Position numbers and translations under genes: made by a program. DNA of 64,000 nucleotides from contig NC_090445.1 in assembly GCF_031143425.1 (NCBI RefSeq), forward strand, positions 816,990,317 to 817,054,316, read 5' to 3'. The number at the start of each line of letters is the position of its first letter. The first letter of the stretch is position 1. This DNA is from Pleurodeles waltl (lineage: Eukaryota; Chordata; Amphibia; Caudata; Salamandridae). Shown one piece after another: positions 42,133 through 54,372 of this stretch. The notes under the pieces are model-generated. The model was given only the letters and a program-made list of their open reading frames with translations, made no database searches and was not told the origin of the DNA.

Positions 42133-43875
42133 TTGAACTCGTTCAGCTTTGTATATATCTGCAAATCCGATTTGGTAAAGTGTCTTCAACTTTCTGATTC
42201 TATACAGATCATGACAGGCTACACTACACAGGGGCATAAAATGAAGTGTTGTAAATACATGTGTATAGGTCTAATAACCGCATGCGTACTAATCATTGTA
42301 CTAATCATTGTAGCAATAGTTCTTGGAATGCATGGAAAGAACGAGAGTGAGACGAATGATGCTTCTACTTCTAAACCTACTATTATTACTGAACTAACAG
42401 CTCTGAAGAGACTCGAACAAGATGAAAGACATTTGCATGATAAAAAGGAACTTTCGTCTAACGTTTTCTATCCCTTGTTGAGTGCGTATGTTGAGACAAT
42501 GGATGCGAAAGATTGTTATGTGTGCACACAAATACCTACCTCAGTAGTGGAAGGGGTGACGTATCATAGCATGCCTCTTACGTACGGAATTACATGTAGT
42601 ATAATAATGTCCAGATTTTATGGTCAGCAGTACATTCCCTATTTTTACTCTAATTATGATGTTACCTTTGCATATGTCCCCATAATCGAGTACCTGAGTA
42701 AAGTAGCCAGAGATTATTATATAACATTGATGAGGGACTTCTTTGAGCCGTTGTCACCTTTTCACACAGCTCACGCACATAGAGAGAACCTTACATGCTT
42801 GCTTTCACCGGTAGAGATAAATTTCTTAGACCGCACTGACGATAGGAGGAAAGAAATGAAGGAGGAATTAGAAAGGGAATTACACAAAAGGACATCTGTA
42901 GATAACTATGCTTTTGCCGCAATAAAGACACAAGGGAAAATAGCTTTAGATACATTGCACGTAGGGAGATTCTGTATACATAGACATAAATCATATTATG
43001 ACACAGTTTTTGTGGGAACGAGTGAATGTAAACACACGTTTTTGTTTCAACCTAAGTGGATGTTCATGCTGAATGGACAAGACCCAGTTATTCCTGGGAT
43101 ATATTATATTTGTGGACTTAATGCCTATTATCGTCTTCCTAAAGGATGGTATGGGAGATGTTATTTGGGAATAGTGTTCCAAAAGATTTACCAACTAGAC
43201 GATTTAAAGAAATTTCCAAAGCTGTCTGAATCACTTCATGTTCAGAAGAGAGAGACAGCTTCTGGTGTGGTAGGAGATATATTTGGAGCTTTGATTCCTC
43301 CAGTAGGAGTCATATTGAATTCAATCAAAATACGAAAGTTGTCTACTATTGTGGATAACATGCTGACAAAATTCTCAGGAGCTATAATCCTGATGGATGC
43401 TGAACTCGCTGCAGAAAGAGCTATGACTCTTCAAAATCGGCTTGCCTTAGACATTCTTTTAGCAAAGGATGGCGGCGTTTGCAAAATGCTTGGTACACGT
43501 CACTGTTGTACATATATACCATACAGCAGTGGAAAAATTAGAAAAATGCTTACAAATTTAACTAATGAAAGTACAGATTTGAAGGAATTGAAAGAACCAG
43601 GAGTCTGGGAGAAGGTTGGAAAGGGATTTGCTTCTGTGGGAAATTGGCTCAGCAACGTTTGGAACGGATTGTTACTAAAAATAGTGAAGGGAATATTAAT
43701 AATATTAATTTGTTTATTAGGTATTTGGGGAATATGGAAAGCTATCAAAATATTGAAAACAAGACGCAAAAGGAGAAGAGAAGAGAAAGAACAAACCAAA
43801 ATGGTGGAAATATATAGAGAAAAATCTAAAGGGATTAAAACAAAAAGGGAATTGACTGAAGTGCCAAATTACTAA
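42133..43875 (+). CDS. env: ERV-1 envelope glycoprotein, uninterrupted frame (580 codons)
   Basis: Surface and transmembrane glycoprotein precursor. The first ATG is at 42133; ATGs at 42211 and 42241 are alternative starts. A strong hydrophobic segment (residues about 43-65) would act as signal or signal-anchor. The putative surface subunit has CYVC near residue 130. A dibasic KR (372-373) precedes a Gly/Ala/Ile-rich stretch (376-391) like a fusion peptide. An LQNR segment leads to C450-x7-C458-C459, one residue longer than the usual C-x6-C-C of gamma-type Env. A C-terminal membrane anchor (about 516-540) and a basic cytoplasmic tail follow. N-glycosylation sequons are few. The MITE ends 28 bases upstream. 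Not altered or restored here. Confidence 0.85.
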   Translation: MNSFSFVYICKSDLVKCLQLSDSIQIMTGYTTQGHKMKCCKYMCIGLITACVLIIVLIIVAIVLGMHGKNESETNDASTSKPTIITELTALKRLEQDERHLHDKKELSSNVFYPLLSAYVETMDAKDCYVCTQIPTSVVEGVTYHSMPLTYGITCSIIMSRFYGQQYIPYFYSNYDVTFAYVPIIEYLSKVARDYYITLMRDFFEPLSPFHTAHAHRENLTCLLSPVEINFLDRTDDRRKEMKEELERELHKRTSVDNYAFAAIKTQGKIALDTLHVGRFCIHRHKSYYDTVFVGTSECKHTFLFQPKWMFMLNGQDPVIPGIYYICGLNAYYRLPKGWYGRCYLGIVFQKIYQLDDLKKFPKLSESLHVQKRETASGVVGDIFGALIPPVGVILNSIKIRKLSTIVDNMLTKFSGAIILMDAELAAERAMTLQNRLALDILLAKDGGVCKMLGTRHCCTYIPYSSGKIRKMLTNLTNESTDLKELKEPGVWEKVGKGFASVGNWLSNVWNGLLLKIVKGILIILICLLGIWGIWKAIKILKTRRKRRREEKEQTKMVEIYREKSKGIKTKRELTEVPNY

Positions 43876-43936
43876 ACAGAATTTTAATGGAATCAAATTT
43901 GTGGGTAGATTTGATGTGATGACATAATTAGTCATC

Positions 43937-43947
43937 AGTGGAGGGAT
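43937..43947 (+). promoter_or_regulatory. Polypurine tract of ERV-1
   Basis: A short purine run, GTGGAGGGAT, directly before the TG of the 3' LTR, the expected position of the plus-strand primer. It is shorter than most retroviral tracts. Confidence 0.6.
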
Positions 43948-45529
43948 TGATGACGCAGAAAAAGAGGGTCCAACATATATTCATATATCATGTAACCAAA
44001 ATCATATAATGTAGTGTGATTTTAGTAAAGAAAATAATGTACGAGGGAAATTGTGCCCTCGGGGTAGTTCGCCATCATTATAAACTAGCTTTATTAATCA
44101 TGAAAAATTTAAAAATGTAGTAATCTATCATAATTGCAAATGTATGCCATGATTTCTTATTTTGAAACTGTTTTGCTTAGCTTAAATTTAGTAGAGGCTT
44201 TTGGCCTAGTTGCCTGGTCTCAAATTCAAACTGCGTGGCTTTTCCTTGAACTAATGAAACATATATTCTTGCTTGAAGTTGTATTTTTCCAGTAGAGATG
44301 ACTAATACACTTATCTTCAAGGTTTCGTACTAGGCCGGTTTCATCCCCTTTAATACAAGGTCAGTCTCTGCAGGTGCGGACAATGAAGGTACAGATACAA
44401 AAAATATTTGGCAAGCCATGTTGCAACTTGTATTCCAAGGCTCCAAGGACAATGTATGCATAAATGAGCGCTAGTAGAAAGACAATTTTCATTGGACAAT
44501 TTGAAGCCAACCTATGAACCCTCCAATGGAAGACCCTGTAGAATTCGGAATGTTTCTTACTTAAACCCACTGGACAAAGAGAAGTCAGACATTTTCCTTG
44601 ATGCCAATTTGAAGCCAGATGCCAGACTCCATTTTGGACGACACCCTGATGCCTTTTTCTCTATTCGAGAGAAAGAGACTTTAAGAATTCTCACCCTAGA
44701 GACTTTAATATTGATTTGCCCCGTCTTGCCCATGAAGTAACTTTGCCCCATTCTCCTTGCCGCTGCAAGGAAGCTTGCCCTTAACTTTGCCCCTTTGAAA
44801 CCTGCCCCATGCTGATCGAACCGGTACCTGAGGGACGAAGTATTTTCTTGAATGCTGATTGTATTTGGTAAATATGAAAGGATAATTGTATTATGCATTG
44901 TGTTTTTCCTTTTAGGTACCAACAGCTATTTTGATAGGGCCCAAGCTAGAAGTTTTCCAAATTTGTGTTGACCAAATTCGTTTTGCATGAAGCCCCACAT
45001 GCCAATGCTAATTAGAGGTTAGTCAAGGTATTCATTCGATGCACCATGCTAATTTGAAATCTTGTTATGCTGACCAATGTATGAAATTAGTCAAATACAG
45101 TTACTCATATTAGTGATTTGCATTGCCATAACTGAATATATCATAATTCAGATTTTGCGTAGATTGCGTTTCTTCCGCCGTTATGGAGAGCTAGTAATGT
45201 TCGTATACATATATAATTTGGCTTTGAGACTTATATACATCGTGCTAGCTTTGTTAATATAGGGAAATAAATTCACTAACTTTTAATAAACTGGTGTGTT
45301 TATTCATGACTGAAAGGTCATGGTGCGCCGAAATACCAACTGTTATTGATTTCCGATGTGTTATTTTGATATAGTAATTGAGTATTGAGTATCGATTACA
45401 ATAGTTATTGATTATTGACCTAAGTGACCCGACTATTCTAGGATGAGGAGAGCCCGACTCGGCTAAAAGATTCACTGAACTCCAACGTGTCCAGGTACAG
45501 GTAATTTATAAGGGCTGGACGCGTTATCA
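43948..45529 (+). repeat. 3' LTR of ERV-1 (1582 bp)
   Basis: Aligned to 29940-31521 with equal length and identical ends. By eye, 12 substitutions in the first 360 bases. CATC follows at 45530-45533. Confidence 0.95.
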
Positions 45530-45557
45530 CATCCATCAAGAATTTTTTTTTTCTTGT

Positions 45558-45840
45558 GGAGTAAGCAGTGCTTAATTTGAGCCAGTGGCTGCCGATGGGG
45601 GCACCAGCACATACGGTTGGGGACCGGCACATATTTTTCTGCATCAGATATGTATGAGTGTAAGGGAGGGAAAACACACAGATCTAAAAAACTGAGGAAG
45701 AGAGAGAAAGATGGAGTGGATTGAAGACTACCAGACTTGGTATGCAGTGTGCTGTTGTTTAATTATACTGGCCGCTGGCTTCTAACCAGAGTTTCGGGCA
45801 CTGGCACTCTTTCTTTCACAAATTAAGCACTGGGAATAAG
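45558..45840. mobile_element. hAT-type MITE, copy 2, next to the ERV-1 3' LTR
   Basis: The element spans 45566-45832 (267 bp). Ends CAGTGCTTAATTTG and, on the minus strand, CAGTGCTTAATTTG are perfect inverted repeats. Flanks GGAGTAAG (45558-45565) and GGAATAAG (45833-45840) match at 7 of 8 bases. Same family as 19495-19830. Confidence 0.8.
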
Positions 45841-47066
45841 CCCTTACCCTACACCTGCACCAAATCTAAGGTGATAATCTCTTCTTCCCAGCAGGGAAGA
45901 GGATTTAATAAAGCCCTTGGCTGGAGAAAATCTCCAACCATATCCCGGGTGGGAATCGTGAGGATAGGAACTTTGAAATGCTGACGAACATAGATGTTTG
46001 TGGGTGTTCCCAAGATGTTTAGGCAAAACATATCTTGAAATACAGATTTCTCACCCCTTGCATGGAATTCATGGGTTGGCAAATAAGTCCATACTCATTA
46101 ATGCATATACACCTGCCAGGATATCTCTATGAATTCCTGGCAGGTGTAACAAAGGTAAATGTGGCCATAAACACATATGTCTGACTGGAGATATCTTTAT
46201 GAATCTGGACCATAGTTCAGATGTAGCATGGTTCCAGTAAAAAAGAAAGCTTAAAATATACCATAAAATAATTAATTATATTTATTTTTTTGTGCAAATC
46301 ATGAACCTTATTCTACAAAATATGCAGGTGGATTAAAGCATTTTATAACGTAAGATGATAAAATTTGACAAACAGGACACTAGACTCATTTTAAATTTAA
46401 AAGTCATGTTGGCATGTCTTTCTATTGGGGTCATCTCATTTATTCTTTGCCTTGAATTTTCCCTCTGTCCAAGCCTGCTCTTCCTTATTTCAATTTTGAA
46501 TGCAACTGAAGTCCTCTGGGGAGCTATAATTGTGTTGCAGGACAGTTCACCAGCTGGGGCTGAAATCTGTATTCACCAAGAACGAAAAAACACTGCAACT
46601 TCTAATGACAGCATGAGACCAAAAACCTTTCTCTCTTACATGTATGACTGTAAAGAGATAACAGGTCAGATTAATTCATATTGCCCTTTCGTGAAGTGCT
46701 GATTTATGACCAAAGCCCTGTAGGCAACTGCACATCTCCAGACCTATTGGAGCTTTGTCCAGAGGTCAGTGGAAACAGAAGAGTACTTACCTAACTAAAA
46801 TTGAACATTTTACAGCATTATATTCTCTGGTCACACATAAACACACATCGTTGTACTACCCTACCTCTGTCCTCAAACATCACAAGCAAATACAAAGGCT
46901 GCAATTTAATAGATAGCCCAATACAATGCAGTCTACATCTTAAGTCTAACTGCCATTTGCCACCCAGTCAGTGAGAAGGGTTTTTTCAGAACAACAAGGG
47001 GTATAAATCCACTAAGTTTTAGCAACGTGTTTGCATCACAAAAGTGACTCAAATCAACACTGAGGG
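45841..47066. other. Unassigned sequence with a small hairpin
   Basis: A perfect 13-bp inverted repeat (46109-46121 ACACCTGCCAGGA with 46135-46147) has a 13-base loop. The rest has no gene I can support; a 115-codon hydrophobic frame at 46355-46702 matches nothing I recognise. Confidence 0.35.
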
Positions 47067-47329
47067 TGTCATTAGGAGCTTGGCGGTCCGAGGACTGCCA
47101 TGTTGGCAGTGGCGGTCAGACTGCCAACAGGTTGCCAGAGAGGACCACCAAATTATGACTTTGGCCGTGATGCATACAGAATCCTGCCAAAGCATCGACG
47201 GCAGCGCCACTCCAGAAAGACCGCCGCAGACAGTTGAAGGCATGAGACTTGAAGACTTGAAGTTTCCATCAGACTTATTACGAGGTTGCACACCACAACA
47301 TTTCCACCGCGTTTAGACCACCAGGGAAA

Positions 47330-48482
47330 GGCAGGTGGAAACAAACTGGATAAAAGGAGACACTCACCTCCAGGAAGCCATACACCTCCAGAGCCACCAT
47401 GGAACCACTACTAGATGTCATCCCGCTGCTCCTGCCTGCAGAAAGGTAACAGAATCTTCGCCACTGCTGCCGACAGCAACCATGAGTACAGACACTCACC
47501 TGTTACAGTTTTACATTGTGACATTTTGTACTGTTACATAACATACCATAGGGAGGGGGCTGTGAGGGCAACACACACATAACAGTACACTGACACGCAC
47601 ACTCACATACAACAAAGACACCCACACATACACAGCACACACTGCAGCCAGCACACAGACACACCACACGTCAAGAACACACATTTATGCACAGCAATAT
47701 GGCACAGGCCCATTCTTGCACAATCCCATACAACATTACCAACACGTCACAACAGCACCACAACTGCACCATCATAAACAAATTGTCAAGCACTCATAAC
47801 TGACACTAGCCAGGGAATCATCACACGTACAACACAATTTACAACCAACAGGGAATGAACACACACAATTACACAATCATACAACTTAGCAATCGACACA
47901 CACATCACATGCACACAGCACATCATACCTATCATACCATGCACAAAAAATGCACACTCACACAGTCAAGGCACACAAAGCCACACATCACAACAGTAAA
48001 CACTTGTGAAAGCAAACACTACAAAATACCATGACAACAACATGTCTGCAACATACACATGCCCATCACACAATACACACCCTATCCCTGGGGGTCAAAA
48101 AACAGGGGTCAAAAGGACTGCACACACCTTCACATACTGCCCAAACAATACAGGAAGCATAAGCACCACAAACACACACAAATACCCGCACATAACCAAT
48201 GTCAGCCAGGAACAACTTTAACCTATGAAAGGAAAAGCAGGACAAAGCAGGACAAAGATGTAACGAGAAAACCAACAACTGGTTGGTCTCTATATATATT
48301 TTACAAACAATAAAAAGGAAAGTTCAAGGCCATTTGCAAGTCCAATATAAAAACAATCTTGTGTGCCAAAGGCACTCTATGGTGCACCAACTTGACTTCT
48401 GACTACTATGTAACCTCTACAGGTAGGGGCATTAAGGGGACAGGCAGGCACCTCTGGGGTGATCTGGTGAGGGCATTGGGGG
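47330..48482. other. CA-rich subterminal region of E3
   Basis: About 47560-48200 is dominated by CACA/ACAC-type simple sequence without a strict period. Chance frames only. It corresponds in position to the non-coding tail at 1121-2226 of E0. Confidence 0.5.
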
Positions 48483-51400
48483 TTATTTGGGCTTAGGCTT
48501 TGGGGGGTCTGGGCTTTGGCTTGGGGGGTTTTGGTTTTGTCTTGGGGAGGGTTGGGTCATCTTGGGAGGGGTCACTTCTTGGCGGGGAGGGGTATGGGTA
48601 CTGGCAGGGGGGGTAGGAGAGGCCTTGAAGGTGGAAGAGATGGTCTTGGGGAGGGAACCTGATCTTCTAGGGGTGCCAAGAGGGAGGCGTAGGAAAAAGG
48701 TCAAACTGTGAGGGGAAATACTTTTTGCACACACGGGGACAGTCATAACAAAAGGATGTGGGTGTGGAGGGAGATGGAGTGGTGGTCTGTGGTGTTTGTG
48801 TGGATGTCTTGGGTGTGTGTTTGTGGGAGATATACTTGTGGGTTGTGGGTGCCTGTTGGGTGGATGAGTGCGGGCTTTTATGTGTCTCAGGCTGAGAGGG
48901 GGTGGAGGTGCTGGGGGATGCCGTGTTGGGAGGGTGGCTGTCTGGGTGGTGACTGCAGGTATGATCGATGTGCTGTATGTAGGCGTGTCTGTGGTTGTGA
49001 TGTCTGCAGGTGTGGTGACCAGGGTGGATGTCTTAGGGTCTGCTGGGATGGTGTCTGCAGGTAGGATGTGTGTGGTGGTTGGATCACTGAATGTTTGTGT
49101 GGTGTCTGCAGGTGTGTCAGGTGTTGTGTCTTTGATGCTGGGGATGGTGGTGGTATCAGGGTAGGTTGTGACTGCTGCTGTGTGTGAAGGCATATGTTGC
49201 TTGTGTGTATGCCAGTGGTGTGTCTTGTGGTGCTTATGTTTGTGTGCCCTACCCTAGTATGTTGAGATGGATGCATGCCTGTCTGTTTCGGTGCTTTGGC
49301 TGGGTCGGGGAAGGGGTGATTGGTATTGGGAAGAGGAAGGTGGAAGGGGGACGTTAGACAAAGTGTGACTGGCTGCCATCACTGTGGAGGCCAGAGCCTG
49401 AAATTATCTCTGTAGGCCAGCCAGTGCACCATGAATACCCTCCAGGAACACATTACCCTGCTGTATCTGAATGGCATTCACAATAGGCGACTGACCCACA
49501 GAGATTGACCTCAGGAGGTCAATAGCCTCCTCACTGAGGGCAGCAGGACTAAAAGGGGCTGTGGCACAGGTGCCTGCGGTGAAGGAGACACCCACCCTCT
49601 TGGGTGAGCAGGCACAGCCAACTGGGTGGGGAGCTACAGGGAGGGTGGTGATAGAAAGGGGGTGGCAGGCATAGATGGTGCTGGGGAGGTCCCAGATGGG
49701 TCTGCCACCGCCAGGGAGCGTCCACTGGAGGAGGATTCCAAGGATGATGAACTGAAACTAGTCTCCCTCTTGATACTCCCCTAGCCCTCCAGGCCACTGG
49801 GTCCCTCGGTGTCCTCGTGACTGGTGGTCCCGTGGCCAGAAGCTTCCCCGCTCGGCTGTTCCACGTCTCCTTCACCTGCCAATGCTGATGCTGGGAAACA
49901 GAAAGTGAGATAGGGTCATCACATTTTTTACATACCACGCACAACACATTGCACACATCAGTAACATCACATCAAGTTGTACAACACCCCCAGGTAGTAC
50001 CAGTTTAGTGCCAAATCATGTCACAACAAGATACAATTTACATAGTTACACACCAGCTAAGCTACCTATCTCACACCTACAATACCATGATATCAGCAGA
50101 GCTTTCACACTAACCATTCCATGACAAGGTGACTTGCTCACGTGATACAGGGTCCCTATCCACAGCAACATAGACACCCAACAACCAAGCTATAAGAAAT
50201 GGATGTAACATAGATTTCCACATACATAAACTAAACACATACCAACAAATTGGCCTAATGTCATGTACGAGGCAAGGAAACATATTATATAGTAAACAGA
50301 AGACAGAATGTTGCACGCAAGCCATACCCACCTCATGTCACTGAGTTCACAACCTTCACAATGTAAATGTGCAAACATCCAATTACTCTAACTGGCATAA
50401 CCAAATGTTAGAAGATGAAAGAGTCCGAACACATGTCAGATGTAAGAAAGGATTATGCATACTTTGTGGACCAAGTCATCCAAGTCATTGTCCTCCTGAA
50501 AACAAAGTACAGCATTCAAATAAGGGCCTAATAAGTGCAGAGCACTTACTCGCATACAACCACAGGTAGCACATTTACCATTTCAAGACAATGAACCCCT
50601 GTCATGAGCATGAAGGTGACATACAGTGCAACGTATCATGCAATTGTTCCATCGATAGCCCAATGACTGAGTGGCAACATCACTAAATACACATCAGACA
50701 TGACTAGCTTTACATCTGTTTGGGGAACAAATCAGAGACGAACCACATCTGAGGCTACCATGACATGTACACCCACCATGATGCAAGCCAAATGCCTGAA
50801 TACAAATACCATACCACTCATATGTGTATGTCAACTACCACACCTGCATCACAATGGTGTCAGTGCAAACAATAGCTTCCCATGCAACAAGGACTAAAAC
50901 ATATCCAAAATAGCAACAGAAAGAATGTTAATAACTTTTTCAATGTGGATTCATGACATAACCTTTCAATGTACACGTGATGTTGGCAAAAAAACAGTTA
51001 ATATTGTAACTGTCAATAATATGTCTTGGCCCATTTATCATGTCTATAACACTACGGCAAAGGAAACAGCTGCGTAGCCACTTCCCACCTACAGAACATG
51101 AACATGGAGATAACATTCAAAGCTATGACTCTAATGTATGTGATCCAATAGGAGTCTAGCAATACCTCCATGGTCACCAACATATAGGATGTCTACTCAG
51201 ATGACACATTACATAGGCTTATGTACTTCCCTCACTTACCAAAAGGGATCACCTTGTAACAGGTCTGAAAACAGGTCTGAGTAAGTCTTGAAAGTATGGC
51301 ATGTGAAATGTCAGATTGACATCACAGCCTCACATGATAGCGTCACTCATCAGAAACCTTTTGAAAAGGTGGAATTACTTCATAGTCAGACGTTATGTTG

Positions 51401-52672
51401 CATGTAGACATGGGTCAAGGGATATTGGAATGGACAGAGGGCAAAGACCAGGGCAACTTACCATCATGACATTGGGAGTATTGACCTGTAGGGGGAAAGG
51501 AACAACCACTAGGGTATGAAAAGCTGTATAGTGGTACACACATTTGACACAGTCACGTGTGCATCATTATATGCTTTTGTACAGAGGGGACAACATAGGA
51601 GAGTTATATGTCCCTATACAAATTAGAATGTGCACACCTGTGTACCAATGTTGGGGACTGTACATCAATGTGTTCCATGGAGATCTTTGACCCTTTGCAC
51701 TTACCACATTGTCACAGAGTATAAACCTTCACATCATACACTAACCTGTTAAAGGGTTGAAAATGTGGCAAGTCTGTACTTACCCCCTTGTGGCTGCTGT
51801 GCTGCCCTCAAACACCCATCCAACTCCAGGTAGGCCACCCATCCAACTCCGGGTAGGCCATCACCAACATGTGGCCTATTAGGGGGCTCAAGGTGCAATG
51901 GGTATCCTGTCCTCGTTGGGAGGACATCCCCATCTAGGCCTCCGTGGTCTTCCGGGCCCAGCGTCTCAGGTCCTCCCACCACTTCCTACAGTGGGTGCTC
52001 AGCCAGCTGTGGAACCCCAGGGTCCGTACTTTCTTGGTGATGGCACGCCAAATCCTCTTTTTCTGATGGGCATTGACCTGCATGGATGACACAGACAAGA
52101 GAATGTCATGTCCACATACACAATACTATAACAAGCAGGTTGAAAGTACAAGTTAGTGCAACTAGCAATACACAGAGTACCTTTAACATCCCCTTCAGTG
52201 AGGGATGATCATCTGTAGTCAGGCCATGTGTGGTGATTAGACAAGCATACAACATGCATATCCAGCACCAGGTGTCAGCTTGAAACATATGACCAGTCCA
52301 CAAGCATATCTCTAAACATGGTATATCTTTCCTAATATTTTTCACACCACATTCACTGATCATGTATTACAGGCTGCAGTTGGGTCAGGGTACATACATC
52401 ACACACACTCTACTATGTCACAGGACTCAAAATCGATCCGTGCACATATCCACATGCCCATCTTCCCACATATTTTACCACAATCCTTTATTCTACCATA
52501 TTCCCTGGACATCATCATACACTTAACCCTTAAGATATTGCACTTGCATTGCATTTACCTTTTCCTCTGATGCACCTTAGAGATGTTCATACAGGGGTAG
52601 GACCTCCTCCACAAGCTTTTCAAGCTCCTCAGGGGAGAAGGCAGTGGCCATTTCACCTGCAGGACGTGGCAT
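48483..52672 (-). pseudogene. Myb-A accessory gene (E3 copy)
   Basis: Exon 1 starts at the ATG at 52672 and has FSPEELEKLVEEVLPLYEHL followed by a stop. Exon 2 (about 52066-51785) retains IWRAITKKVRTLG and CRKWWEDLRRWARKTTEA, then a stop; its GTAAGT donor is conserved with E1. An about 1.8 kb intron-like gap follows. Exon 3 (about 49890 leftward) has an acidic linker, SEEAIDLLRSISVG (near 49540) and a Thr/Pro/His-rich tail (49193-48483). Several stops (for example 49401-49403) and frameshifts break it. The layout matches E1 exon by exon, which is the main evidence. Confidence 0.6.
49957..51779. other. Intron 2 of E3 Myb-A
   Basis: No coding signal. It corresponds to the E1 intron that carries the LTR-like insertion; that insertion is absent here. 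Composition is unremarkable, with CA-rich patches. Confidence 0.4.
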
Positions 52673-53435
52673 GATTGCTCCCAGAGGCAGTACAGAGCAG
52701 CCAGGTTGTGGAGGTCTTGCTGGCAGCAGTGTCAGGAATCAAGTGAGAGATAAAGTGTAAGATGGCGATCACGTCACCCACTTAAAAGAGCACCACCACA
52801 GGCGCACATCTTCATTTGCCCAAGACCACCAAAGGCAGCAATGGGTTCCAAAAGCAATGTCCACTGCGGTTGTATCTCCCTACTGGCATGACAACTTCCG
52901 CCGGCGGACTTAGGTCACTTTCTAATGTCCAGTACAGTAGGTCGGGCAGCTGCTATTATAAGGCTCATATATGAACAGAAAAACATTATTTAGAAGCTGT
53001 GAAACATATCTACAAGATTGATTTCACTGCTGGCTTTGAGCAAACATGTAGCAATGTGCATGAATTATGTACAGTATGTCAAACTGATGTGTTTTAAGAA
53101 ATGTAAATGTAGTAGCATAGTCAGCAGAGCAATTACAATCTGACATATGGTATATGTGTCCCATATATGTGCTACATATTAATAATGTTGATGTCACATA
53201 GACTGTCAGTGACATGCTTTCCCATTTCTAACACATGTTAGAGTAAAGGGGATGTGAATGCAGTAATAAGCCATTATTGGGCTAGGTATGTTCAGTGTAC
53301 AACGTTTTAACAGTTTCATGTAGCATTTTAGACCATTATATATGTGATATAGGTATGATCATACTCATGATGTACAGAATGAGTGATACACATACATACT
53401 GGTATTTCTACCACATAGTTACCCTGGCATGGGAA
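52673..53435. promoter_or_regulatory. Divergent spacer between Myb-A and transposase (E3)
   Basis: The proximal part (52755-52960) shows patchy similarity to the E1 spacer, including ATGGCGATCACG and CCGCCGGCGGAC blocks. The distal part is AT-rich. Presumed shared promoter region. Confidence 0.35.
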
Positions 53436-53912
53436 GGATGAGAGAACCTCCAGTGTACTGTCCACTAGCTGATCTGCAGACCATGGAGGAGTGACATGTG
53501 ATTCAGATCTACCGCCTGATTAGGCATACAAACATGGATTTCTGTCATCAGTTGGAGCATACCACCCAATGCACAAGTTATGTCAGTGCTGCACTTCCTG
53601 GCCACAGACTCCTTTCAAAATACAGTAGCCCTAACTGCAGAGATGTCTCAGCCTATGTTCAGTCTGGTCTTGAAGGCTGTACTGTCTGCATTGATGAAAC
53701 ACCTGGACAGCTACATCAGATTTCCACACCGTGAAGATTTGGCTCATGTTAAGGCTGATTTCTATACTTTGGAACACATTCCACATATGTTTGGGGCCAC
53801 AGATGGCATCCATGTAGCCTTGGTTTCCCGAAAAGCCAAAGAACATGTGTATAGGAACAGGAGAAACTTCCACTCCATCAGTGTCCAAGTGGTTTGTTTG
53901 GTTGACCTCTAA
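53436..53912 (+). pseudogene. HARBI1-like transposase, N-terminal fragment (E3)
   Basis: Begins with PPVYCPLADLQTMEE, a stop, then IQIYRLIRHTN; a frameshift follows. From 53580: VLHFLATDSFQNTVA, MFGATDGIHVAL (the GAIDGT motif with Ile to Thr, Asp kept) and VYRNRRNFHSISVQVVC, ending in a stop at 53910-53912. The first catalytic Asp is present; the second is lost because similarity ends in the YPG region. Confidence 0.7.
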
Positions 53913-53945
53913 ATTTCACAAGTTTGTGAAAGGTACCCAGGGTTA

Positions 53946-54372
53946 GAACCACTTATAAGAAGGGTACCCTGACAAAAATGATGATGGAGCGGTTTAGGGA
54001 AAAAGCCAAACAAAAAAGAGAAAACAACCCATCTTATAATAGGTTCCAAGACTGAAATCCTTGTGATAATTCCCTAGACATCAAGGATAAACTTATACAT
54101 ACACAAAATATGAACATGATTGATTTTATTTTCATATAAATCATTAATGTTCAATATTCTTATATGTCTATATCACAAATGAAAGGACCTAGATTTATAC
54201 TTCATATCCAAATCACTCATATCCACATGCTCACCAATTTAAAAATGCTGTAAAACTACAGGTGGTCGATTGGATATTATCCACATGCCCCTCTACTGGT
54301 AAGGAAAATAGAAACATACATCGATACATTTACTGTACATAAATACTTTTTCAAATTTGACTCAAGGCATTA
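53946..54372. other. Unassigned AT-rich sequence
   Basis: No gene or clear repeat boundary between the truncated E3 and the next Harbinger-type terminus. Confidence 0.3.

Larger units (their letters stand above)
29940..45529 (+). mobile_element. ERV-1: nearly full-length class I endogenous retrovirus
   Basis: Provirus with paired 1582-bp LTRs (TG...CA), a CATC duplication, an initiator-Met-like primer site, gag, pro-pol and env, all on the plus strand. Class I (gamma/epsilon-like) is suggested by the 4-bp duplication, a single zinc knuckle, the integrase GPF motif and a gamma-like transmembrane subunit with an LQNR region. By eye 12 of the first 360 LTR bases differ, indicating age. Breaks: a gag frame split at 34672-34676, a gag-pol frame change near 35420, a stop at 37718-37720, stops at 40395 and 40428, and two MITE insertions (37991-38906 and 41065-42104). 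I describe the breaks only; replication competence is not expected. Confidence 0.9.
47067..53945. mobile_element. Harbinger element E3 (Myb-A plus transposase, right part lost)
   Basis: The left end near 47067 (GGTGTCATTAGGAGCTTGGC) is a mutated form of the Harbinger terminus, followed by GGCGGTC blocks. The order is Myb-A (minus, 52672 to 48483) then transposase (plus, about 53436 to 53912), divergent as in E1. Similarity stops within the YPGSVHD region of the transposase, so the Glu exon, Myb-B and the right end are missing. Confidence 0.65.

Noticed and set aside
41340..42164. Two near-identical minus-strand frames in the pol-env MITE, looking like a duplicated gene
   Set aside because: The similarity is the 324-bp DNA duplication of the MITE; frames cross the repeat junction and lack any domain.
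46355..46702. 115-codon frame with a hydrophobic N-terminal half
   Set aside because: No homology recognised, low-complexity hydrophobicity and AT-rich setting; a chance frame is likelier than a gene.
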